Positions 55,801 to 64,000 of a stretch of DNA of 64,000 bases are shown here, piece by piece (the stretch's first letter is position 1; each line of letters begins with the position of its first letter). Location of the stretch: positions 44,707,629 to 44,771,628 of the forward strand of contig NC_087067.1 in NCBI RefSeq assembly GCF_963678635.1, in the 5' to 3' direction. The position numbers were made by a program, and so were the translations under genes. Source of the stretch: Symsagittifera roscoffensis (Eukaryota > Xenacoelomorpha > Acoela > Convolutidae). The notes below the pieces were generated by a model that was given only the letters and a program-made list of their open reading frames with translations, ran no database searches and had not been told where the DNA came from.

Positions 55801-55964
55801 CTTTATTCAAACTAGGTGTTAAGTTTATTGTTGTACTTCCTATTTACATGAAATGGAGTCTCTTACTACTACCACTACTGCTACTACTACTAAAAATAAA
55901 TTTAATTGAATATAAAGTTCTTTTTTGTAATTGTAAATGAATGGAAGATTCCTTGTTACTAAAT
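52835..55964 (+). pseudogene. LINE-B copy 2, decayed
   Basis: It matches 47850-50986 almost base for base, including the same internal stops. It lacks the ORF1 part before 47850. Differences include R/Q changes, a lost base in the NYRPI region and a short change at 55416-55428. It is part of the tandem segmental duplication. Confidence 0.8.
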
Positions 55965-56410
55965 TGTGAAGAACATAGTTTAAACTAGTTTCGCAAAATT
56001 CATTGCTAATTTATGATGTCTCTGAACTGTCAACGCATTAAATAGCCTTGACAAATATGCAAACGCCTTGACAGGGGGAGAAAACTTCACTTTATATGGT
56101 GTCAGAAAAAGCTGTCAAAAGGTGCGAAAATCAGTAAATCTGGGTAAAATCAATAATTACTCGGGCTAAGGATAGAAACGGGGCAACCTGGGAACATCAT
56201 ACAAATTGTACATTCAGAGCAATCAGTTCGTTTATAAACCCTTCCCTGATAAACCCTTTCAATAATAAACTCCTGCAATTATCACATAAGTCTGCGGGAC
56301 AAACATTGAATATAAATACTAAAGCAGTTGAAGATTTTTCGATTTTTCAATTCAACTTATACTCAATCCTTGTTTCTGTCCGAGAAAGAACGGGTTAGGC
56401 TGATCCTACA
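55965..56410 (+). repeat. LTR of the second Gypsy-like element, copy 2
   Basis: It begins TGTGAAGAACATAG and ends ATCCTACA, followed by G and TGGCGACAGAG at 56412. 446 bp, more complete than copy 1. Confidence 0.55.
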
Positions 56411-56842
56411 GTGGCGACAGAGAAAACAATAAGAGTCAGGAAGAACAAGTGAGTTTCAAAAAAAATTTAGAAGTGATCAAATGTTGTCGAGCATGTCACA
56501 AAAACATTACAAATCAAATAAAACGTTAAAACACGTTAAAGTCACGTTTCACAAAGACAACCAGGAAAATTCGACTAAAAAGCGATCGAACTTGAAATTT
56601 TTCCGCTGATTTCAGTAGTAATTTGTCAATGAATCTTGTAAAGTCAGAAGTAATTGAACCGAATTCAACGGAAAGGTAAAGACAACCAAGTTGGATAAAC
56701 AATTTTTTTGAGATAAAAGCGGTTAAAGTGTAGTTGGAGGGACACAAAAACCTTATTTTAAGATGAAAACAGCGGGTAAGACATAGAAAAACTCCAACTA
56801 CAGGGATAACTTGATAAATAATTAATAAGGGTGGATTTAAGT

Positions 56843-57583
56843 ATGGCATTGGCAAATTTAATATCCAAGATGTTATTGCCGGAGGCATTCACCGGTTCTA
56901 AGGACTTTGAAAGCTTCTTAACAATTTGAGCTATTAGCCGAAATGCAAACTTGGAAACGTACTGCAATTAGAACTGAAACTGATGAACAGCCGCATTATT
57001 TCGCGTTAAAATTGCAGAAATCTGAAATCGAGTTTTACCGTACCCTTCCAAAGGAACCAGAAATAGCTATGATGAGACCTGTAAACCTTTTCGAAGACAT
57101 TACAGTGAAAAACTGGTGGTGTTCCGCAAGCGGCTAGCGCGTCGCGTACAGCAGGCAGGAGAAAAATTAACAGATTTCCTGGTGGATTTACAGCAACTGG
57201 AGCTGAAGGCGTACCCAGACGAGTCCCAGGACATACGGGATCACTTAGTGCCTCAAGGTTTTCTCGAAGGGTTCCACCACAGCCACGTCAGACTTGAGCT
57301 GCGCAAGACAATTGGGGACAAGGACATGAACATCGCGAATGCTGTAGAGCGGGCTTTTCACCTGGAAGCCGTAATTAGAATTCATGAAGAAGAACAAATG
57401 CCTCGAATAGCAGCCAGACGGAGGGATGAAACAGAAATACTAATAGACTCTTTGAACAGACTAGTCCAACAGATGTCGATTGGTAATGAAAATAATGTCC
57501 GGACAGTGACGGTTAAAGAGACAGCAGTCACTGGGGAGGAACGCGTGCGACGCAATGAAACCGATAGAGGGAACAAGGTTTAA
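56843..57583 (+). pseudogene. Gag of the second Gypsy-like element, copy 2
   Basis: It starts ATGGCATTGGC at 56843. FTGSKDFESFL, then after a one-base shift QFELLAEMQTWKRT and HYFALKLQKSEIEFYRTLP, are the usual N-terminal Gypsy gag patterns. After a second shift near 57110, FRKRLARRVQQAGEKLTDFL and LRKTIGDKDMNIANAVERAF follow, the capsid C-terminal pattern. The 155-codon frame from 57116 is intact to 57583. The first frameshift is shared with copy 1, so it predates the duplication. Confidence 0.75.
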
Positions 57584-58251
57584 GAGACGGAGCAAGAACT
57601 CCCACCCCATGACTAAACACGCGCGAAAGAATGAACAATCCCAGAAGGAAAAACAACGATGGCAAACGTCGACTATGTGGGCAAAAGGGCCATAGGGCAA
57701 AGAACTGCCGGAATTGTTTTACTTATGGAAGTTCTACCTCACATTAAATGAAATTGCCCTTGGAACGAAAGGGAGGAACAAACCAATGTAATCAGGGTGT
57801 GCTCCACTAACAAAACAAAAAGTTTCAATGTGGAGTTGTTTTTGAACAAAAAATTGGTAACAGGACTGATAGACAGTGGGAGTAGCATTTCGCTCAAAAT
57901 TTTCGACACGTTTGAACGGTTTGGAAAGCCGGGAAGCATAAAGGCTTTTAAAAAAAGTGTTAGCGGATAAAAATTCGGGGTTGAAAATACTTGGCAGTGT
58001 CGACATCAAAATCCAAATGAAACCAAAATCCGGAGAGTTCACTCAAGAGTTTTTAACAACGGCGGATAACTGCTTACCCTGCCTTCTTGATTTGGACCTC
58101 ATGATAGATCAAGAATGTATTCTAAATATTGGCGAACAATTGCTATACAGTACGAAACATCGGACAGCGCTACTTTTATCAGCACAAACAACAACCGGTG
58201 TCCGAATCTTTGCAATAGCAGAGAGGAAAGCAAGAACCTTACTTGAAAAAG
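57584..58251 (+). pseudogene. Nucleocapsid and protease of the second Gypsy-like element
   Basis: At 57660-57720 a zinc knuckle reads RRLCGQKGHRAKNC: the first Cys position of C-x2-C-x4-H-x4-C is Arg (CGT for TGT). The protease motif VTGLIDSGSSIS is at about 57852-57890, then after a frame break LLDLDLM (the usual LGxDxL position) near 58085. The frame runs into the gap. RT is not visible after the gap, so the element is truncated or lost there. Confidence 0.7.
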
Positions 58252-58451
58252 NNNNNNNNNNNNNNNNNNNNNNNNNNNNNNNNNNNNNNNNNNNNNNNNN
58301 NNNNNNNNNNNNNNNNNNNNNNNNNNNNNNNNNNNNNNNNNNNNNNNNNNNNNNNNNNNNNNNNNNNNNNNNNNNNNNNNNNNNNNNNNNNNNNNNNNNN
58401 NNNNNNNNNNNNNNNNNNNNNNNNNNNNNNNNNNNNNNNNNNNNNNNNNNN
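58252..58451. other. Assembly gap (200 N)
   Basis: Exactly 200 N. Protease sequence lies on the left and the 3' end of an opposite-strand LINE on the right. Confidence 0.95.
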
Positions 58452-58529
58452 TATCGCTCTGAAGCATATTCTTCTACTAGAGCTTTTTTACATCCAAACC
58501 AATAATCTTTTAATATTTATTTATCTTGA

Positions 58530-58986
58530 TTTCTGATAATGAATATAATTGTAAAAGTAGCAGTAGTAAAACACTTTAATTGTCTAAAAGTTACAATGAA
58601 AATGAATACAAAAGATTTATCTATGTATTTCGAAGATATAACTTTTCAGTTTCTTTTTAAAACTATCTGGCTCTTCAAACACCGCTATGTCGGTAGTCGA
58701 ATGTAACTCATTGGCCGATTTGAAGCACCTATTGAAGAACCACTTTTCGTAATTTTTCCGTCGTGTCTGAGACATGGAATAAGGGTTTCTCAGATGATCT
58801 CATGTTGTAAATATTAAATAGTTTCAGGTTATATGATTTGCGGGGTAGCCGTGGTGACCCCCTATTCATGGTTGTGATTATTGGAGCGAGCTCCTTGCAT
58901 CTGGCACTTGAGTGATATAGCAATAGCAACTTGAGTGATATCTTAAAGAAGAAAAAGAAACCTTCGAAAAAAACAACGAAAAGCAC
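58530..58986 (-). pseudogene. LINE-D, C-terminal end of ORF2
   Basis: On the - strand RGSPRLPRKSYNLKLFNIYN, then after a one-base shift WFFNRCFKSANELHS and EEPDSFKKKLKSYIFEIHR before TAG. This is the pattern at the very end of many non-LTR ORF2 proteins (a W-N...-S-x-x-x-F-K-x-x-L block). A short 3' UTR follows toward 58530. It may be the 3' half of the fragment at 62812-63360. Confidence 0.55.
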
Positions 58987-59124
58987 GAAGGAAACGAGAA
59001 CAGAAATAAACTGTGAGCTTAAATTTCAAATCGTGACGGGAATGGGCTTAATTGTCCAGGCTTGGATCAAATTTTAATTAAATTATCTCTATCTCATTTT
59101 CTCCTTCTCTTTGTATCCACCAAT

Positions 59125-59993
59125 ATGACTAAAAATTTCAAAATGTGCAAAAAACCGATAAATGCCAGGGACAGATACTTCAGTTGTGTATCTTGCAATG
59201 CTCAAATGCATCTTGAGGGCACCTGTTCTAGTCTTACTTACACCACCATCAGTGGCATAAAAGACTTGGGTTTAAATGCAATGCTTCTATGCGACACATG
59301 TGTCACTAATAACGAAAGAGATAACTCCATAAAGTGTAGGATCATGATGCAAATAAACGAGAAAAATGAAAAAGAGAGTGAGGGAATACAAGCACGTCTT
59401 GAAAATTTGGGAAAAGGGCTGACGGCATTGGTTGATGAAAAAGTCGAAAACGCTACAAAAACCACATGCGAAAAACTGGAAACAGCTATGCAGCTGTACT
59501 CACTGTGAAACCTGTTAAAGATATGAAAGCTCAACCAGGAGCTGGAAAAGAAGTAAAACATGAAATACATCATAATATCAATAAAAACTTCCGTATACAG
59601 GGGATCGGAGAAGATCCCGAGAAATCAAAAGGCGAAAATTTTGTCCCCACAACCGAAAAAGTACATGAGGTACTAAACAAGTTAGGAGTTAAACCACAAA
59701 TTGAAGAAATAAAAAGACTAGGGAAATTCAGCAAAGAGCGCTTCAAGTCAAGAACTTTGTTAATAACTCTGTCAACAGAACATGAAGCACGGTTGGTGCT
59801 GGCAAAAAGCTTCGAAAAAGGAGATGAGCTGCAAAATGAGGAAATTTACCTTCTGCCAGCATTATCGAAAGAAGATGCGAGGAAGGAAAACCTATGCCTA
59901 AAAAGACGAAGAGAATTTCTAGACGGAGGAGTTCCAAGGGGAAAATCAAAATCGAGAACTTCGAGCTGTTCAATGATGGAAAAAAAGAGATGA
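59125..59993 (+). pseudogene. LINE-C ORF1 (PHD-like zinc finger, coiled coil)
   Basis: ATG at 59125 opens a frame to 59508 with cysteine pairs MCKKP, CVSCNAQMH and CDTC arranged like a PHD-type finger, then a charged helical segment (NEKNEKESEGIQARLENLG). The frame then breaks and continues at 59466-59993 with VLNKLGVKPQIEEIKRLGKF and RTLLITLSTEHEARLVLA, the RNA-binding C-terminal region typical of such ORF1 proteins. It would bind the element RNA. One frameshift is seen. Confidence 0.7.
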
Positions 59994-60046
59994 TAGAAGC
60001 CGAACAAGCAAAAGATGCTTTACTAGGCTTTCTAAACATCCTGTAA

Positions 60047-60751
60047 ATGAATATAAGAAGTCTGATAAATCTCGAACGACGAAAGAAATTTGCAAATGCT
60101 ATAGCAACATCAAACTATGACGTAATATGTCTCTGCGGGACTTGGTTAAATGAAAACATTGCACCATCTGAATTAATGCTAAATGAATGCAGTAATTATA
60201 GATCAGAACGACAAACAAACAAAGATCAAAATTTGCACGGTGGAGTACTAATGGCAGTGAAAAAAACATTTTCATCTAATTTACTGCCAAATAAGCAACC
60301 TGAATGTTGTTTAACTTGCAGCATCCAAATGAACGACGAGCGAATTATTGTCTGCTGTTTTTACAATCCACCTTCGAGCAGCAATTATCGCTATTGTCTA
60401 GGCGATTTTGCACAAATTTTAAATGAAATCGAGAAATCAAATCAATCAACTGCAACACTTATTTGCGTAGATGTAAATTTTCCAAATGCAAACTGTATTG
60501 ACTATAGTAGCACCAAAAATGAAGAAAACTCAATAATTGAACTGATCGAGCAACATCAGTTCGAGCAGGCAATATATTTTCCAACTTGTGGCAAAAACAC
60601 CCTAGATATTACATTATTCAAATATTGTCACATTCATGCGACTCCTGACGAAAATTTCTCAAAAATTTACAATTGCTCAGACCACAAAGCAATCAGCATC
60701 CTTCTTGAATGTCCTCACCCTGAGGAAATAGTTGCTATTGAAAACTTTTGA
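60047..60751 (+). pseudogene. LINE-C ORF2, endonuclease domain
   Basis: The 234-codon frame shows an apurinic-type endonuclease: MNIRSL at the start (Asn), VICLCGTWLN at residues 26-35 where catalytic Glu is replaced by Gly31, HGGVLMAVK, ICVDVNFPNANC (Asp-Asn), and NCSDHKAISI near the end (Asp-His). It would nick target DNA. The start is inferred; the true ORF2 start may be slightly upstream. Confidence 0.75.
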
Positions 60752-62741
60752 AGCTTCGGTAGCGTGGACTATAACGAAATCAAGAAATCAATACTAAGTG
60801 AGCCTTTCTCACCAGTATGTCACATAAACTTCAATAGAAAATTTGGTAAACTAACATGTGCCCAGAAGAACGAGACGTCGCCAATCACTTCTGCCATGGA
60901 TTACGCCAAGTACCTCACACATCATGAACAAACTGCGAACACAAACTAGAAAATACAAATTGAAACCTACAAGCTACCGCAGAAATCTCATTCTATCTCT
61001 AGATAGAATGGTGAAAGAAGCAGTAGAGGAAGATAGATTAAATTATCAGGAAAATCTGATGTCCATTCGCAACACTATTTATTTTTCAAACACTTTAAGA
61101 GTCTGAAAAAATCAGAAACTCTCCCAAAGACTATGATCAAGGACGACATAGCTGTTTCCAAAGCCAAAGAAAAAGTGAACTTTTTGAATGAAAATTTTCA
61201 CTCGGTCTTTTATCAAATTATAACAGAGCTTGACATAACAAAATCGCGGGGCCCAGATAGACTCACACCGATTTTCTTCCCGTGAACGGCCAGAGAAAAG
61301 ACCACTATTTTGCATTGCGTTTTTAAAAACATCAAGAGGCTAAGGAAAATAACAGTTAAATGGAAAGTTGCGGCTGTGTCGCCTATTTACAAGAAAGGTG
61401 ACAAACGACTAATGGAAAACTACAGGGCGGTGTCACTCCTAAATATCATGAGTAAATTCCGGGAAAAATGCATGTATCCAATGCTGTACGAACATTTCAA
61501 CAAATTTCTCACAAGAAGTCAGTACGGTTTTGTTAAAAACTGTTCAGTTGTTACAAACATGCTATCTTTCTTGAAAGAAATCTACGAAGCAATTGACAAG
61601 AACTCTGAAAACCATGTGATCGCATTCTCTGCTGACTTCTCTAAGTCATTCGACAAAATTCTGCACTACGAACTACTACAGAAAATGATTAACATTGGAG
61701 TTGGAGGCTGTTTCCCAGAAATAATCAATAATCTCAGACTATCTCAGCACTAGGAAACAAAGTGTTCGTGCTGACAATTTCTCATCAGAAACTTTAGAAA
61801 TTACAAGTGGCGTACCACAAGGATCGTTGATTGGTCCATTATTCAACTGCATCTTCATAAATGATTTTCCTGAAGTATTGAAATTTTGTGACCCATATAT
61901 CTTTGCAGACGACCTTAACTTACTAGCAGTGAATGTAGACACAAAGGACATCCAGCAGGACCTAAAAAGCTTGGAAAACTGGGTAGACAAAAACAAAATG
62001 AGTGTTGCACTGGACAAATGTTTTAAAACCGAATTTAGAGGAAATCAACACGAATTCATTCTTTGTGAAACAGCAGTGGAAAGCCCGAAAGTGATAAAAG
62101 ATCCAGGAGTACATGTGTCCAAACATTTAACATGGACAACCTATATTGACTCAAGAATGTCGAAAGCGAATAAAACGTTCTTTTGCATCAAATTGCAAAG
62201 TCAAAACTCGCGTAAAATTTGGTGTGTACAAATCCGTAGAAAATCCTGTTCTAACGTATGGTCTAATTATTTGCAATATCTCAAGAAACGACCTAGGGAG
62301 ACTGTAAAATTTCCGAAAAAAGTCTTAAAATGGATCATGGGAAACGATTCTGATTATACAGAGCAGCTGAGATTGTTAAACATCCTGCCTCTGGCGTTGT
62401 TCCTCCAGCTGAACGTTTTACTGATGATGGAGAAATTCATGCATGAAGAAAACGATCACATTAAGCTCCCGGCAATAATTGAAAATCCAGGAAGAACGAA
62501 AGAAATTTTCAACCTAATTACGACCAGAACTGAAAAAGCTAGAGAAGAGTATACATTCAGGACGTGCCGTCTAATATACCGACTAAATCAGAAAGTTGAA
62601 TTTCGAGAAATGCGAGGCTTAAAGCGAAGATTGATACAGATGATGTGGAAGTTTTTCGACGATCAATTCTCAGAACAAAACAAGTGCACATGGGTCCTCT
62701 GTGACTGCAACATTTGCCGAAATAACTGGACAAAATTTTGA
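60752..62741 (+). pseudogene. LINE-C ORF2, reverse transcriptase and C-terminus
   Basis: Linker frames to 61300 are broken (TKSRGPDRLTP near 61240). Then 61310-61753 holds ENYRAVSLLNIMSKF, RSQYGFVK and FSADFSKSFDK, RT motifs 1-A. After a break, 61827-62741 follows GVPQGSLIGPLFNCIFINDF with the active site YIFADDLNLL (both Asp present), and a C-terminal half to TGA at 62739. Several frameshifts and a stop in ARERP show it is dead. It ends in a short ACA microsatellite at 62787-62803, which could be the element's tail. Confidence 0.78.
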
Positions 62742-62811
62742 GAACTTTGTGGATATCATCCCATCAGTATCCTACTGAAAATTCACAACAACAACAACAA
62801 TAACCAACATC

Positions 62812-63360
62812 ATATTTCAGACTTACTGAATTCCAAGCCTCGAAATTTTGTTTCCCGTTCAAAAGTGAATTAAAAAGCACTAAATCTAGATACTCGAAAA
62901 ATTGTCGAACTGGCATTAATTTGCTTTTCATTAGTCGTTCCCTTGTGTCACTGCTCGTTATCCACTTGGTGACACGGGATTGAAGTTGTTCGATACTCTT
63001 TGTCTCAGCTTCATTTGGGAACCATATTGCTGAACAGTAAAAAAAAAGAGAAGAGAACATATAAGATTTGATTAGTCTAACTTTCACTGTTATGGGCAGT
63101 GCAAATGGAATAGTCGGGTGAATGGAAAAGAAAGTAAGAAAGTAGCGTAGCATTTTTTAATTTTTTTTTTGCAAAATGTGGACCCCATTTTAAATTGTTT
63201 GAAATTACTTGATCAGCCATTTTCAAATGAAAAGGGGTTGGTCTTGTATGATAATTTGCAAAATGAATAAAGACGCTTTTGGCAACATTAAAAAGCATGC
63301 CGTTTTTTGAAGCCCATTCGATACCAACCAATATGTGCTTTTCAATGCAGTCTCTTGTTT
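62812..63360 (-). pseudogene. LINE-D, middle of ORF2 after the RT active site
   Basis: On the - strand GIEWASKNGMLFNVAKS, then after a frame break VRLIKSYMFSSLFFYCSAIW and SIEQLQSRVTKWITSSDTRE. This is the post-active-site thumb region of non-LTR RTs (W-x-x-x-N-x-x-x-N-x-x-K-S; L-x-Y-x-S-x-x-W). The frame ends against the tail of LINE-C. Confidence 0.65.
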
Positions 63361-63503
63361 ATGTTTGGTTTTCTTCTTTCTAGTTAGTGTTGGTTGTGTA
63401 AGCTCAATATCATTCAGGTATAGGTTTTGTCGACATTCATTTCAGAAGGCAATGAATGATTGAAAGTCCTCGTGCCTGAAAAAGCTTGAAACTTAAATAA
63501 AAA

Positions 63504-64000
63504 ATGCTTGGAAAGAGAGATCACGAAGCAGACCTCTCCGAAACAAGTTATCATCAATCGAAATTCCCTAAGCTTCACGAAGATGCCGTGGGTGACAAAT
63601 TTGTCGTTCAAACTGATCCAAATGGTGGAGGAAAAATTCTGCTCGTTAATGGAGATTCGGGTGGCATATCTGAGGAACAAGTAGTGGACCACTTCTTTCA
63701 TAAATTGTTCGATGAAAGCATACCATTTTGTATGGGAATAATAAGAAATGGCCTAGCTGGGTTACCGGACTTGATTCTTGAGTTGCTTAAGATAAATCCT
63801 GAAATGAAAGTTAGGGCACAGTCGATCCTTGACAAGAACAGAATTGAAACTTTGACTTTGAGTGATTATGTTGAAACCGTTAATGAAGCTTATTGCTGCG
63901 GAACGTTTAGATATGGACCTCTTTTACAGGTTAATGTAGTGGGCACACACAGTGAAGAAAGTGGTGGATATTTTCCTGAGTTTCTTGGTCATCTTGAAAG
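63504..64000 (+). CDS. RSBN1/KDM9-like protein, N-terminal part (runs off window)
   Basis: ATG at 63504, preceded by an in-frame TAA at 63498, opens a frame that is unbroken to the window end (165 codons). It contains DKFVVQTDPNGGGKILLVNG, LPDLILELLKINPEMKV, YCCGTFRYGPLLQVNVVG and GGYFPEFLGHL. The pattern of a nuclear protein with T-D/N-P-N-G-G, G-T-x-R-x-G-P-L and Y-F-P-E/D-F-L recalls round spermatid basic protein 1 (RSBN1, KDM9, worm DPY-21), JmjC histone H4K20 demethylases. This is recognition by eye without alignment. If right, this is the portion before the JmjC core. It is the only intact frame in the last 18 kb. Whether it is a 5' exon or an intronless copy cannot be told. Confidence 0.6.
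   Translation, partial: MLGKRDHEADLSETSYHQSKFPKLHEDAVGDKFVVQTDPNGGGKILLVNGDSGGISEEQVVDHFFHKLFDESIPFCMGIIRNGLAGLPDLILELLKINPEMKVRAQSILDKNRIETLTLSDYVETVNEAYCCGTFRYGPLLQVNVVGTHSEESGGYFPEFLGHLE

Overview
This is a eukaryotic, animal-type draft assembly window: AT-rich, spliced genes with GT..AG introns, two 200-N gaps (31109-31308 and 58252-58451), and a high load of transposable elements. An Ig/FnIII adhesion receptor, a rhodopsin-like GPCR and a probable RSBN1-family gene point to a bilaterian, probably an invertebrate. The phylum cannot be fixed from the sequence. No prokaryotic features, tRNA or rRNA genes were seen.

Region 1 (about 1.4-17.8 kb, + strand) is the 3' half of a type I membrane receptor. 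Eight phase-consistent exons encode two C-terminal Ig domains, one FnIII domain, a transmembrane helix and the start of a cytoplasmic tail, with two further candidate tail exons. The order Ig-Ig-FnIII-TM recalls nephrin/Sns. Its introns hold hAT-type MITEs, Helentron-like repeats and a nearly complete Ty3/Gypsy-like LTR retrotransposon (8097-15651, - strand; 388-bp LTRs, CCAGG target duplication). That element sits inside one arm of an older foldback element.

Region 2 (about 17.8-45.3 kb) is mostly non-coding. It contains a class A GPCR gene on the - strand spread over about 18.4 kb: TM1-3 at 42.5-43.0 kb, TM4 at 35.4 kb, TM5 at 31.4 kb and hydrophilic 3' exons at 30.7 and 24.6 kb. The exon(s) for TM6-7 probably lie in the assembly gap. 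Its introns are rich in a roughly 520-bp repeat ('family A') with a 6-bp-stem hairpin near each end and inverted subterminal motifs, the layout of non-autonomous Helentrons (DINE/HINE type). A second family ('family B') shares this end architecture. Other items are a MULE-like MITE with a 9-bp target duplication in a 55-bp tandem repeat, a long-TIR MITE at 19.6-20.2 kb, a degenerate array of about 160-bp units at 29.3-30.2 kb and several minisatellites.

Region 3 (about 45.6-63.4 kb) is a graveyard of retroelements: two RT fragments of one LINE (A), two long copies of another LINE (B) each fused to an LTR and gag of a second Gypsy-like element, arranged as an A-B-A-B tandem segmental duplication. 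The better-preserved gag continues through nucleocapsid and protease into the second gap. After the gap, a + strand LINE (ORF1, endonuclease, RT) lies between two - strand pieces of another LINE and may have split it.

Region 4 (63504-64000, + strand) is the start of a conserved-looking protein that runs off the window, probably RSBN1/KDM9 family. The receptor, the GPCR and this gene are the only plausible host genes. Everything else is mobile or repetitive.
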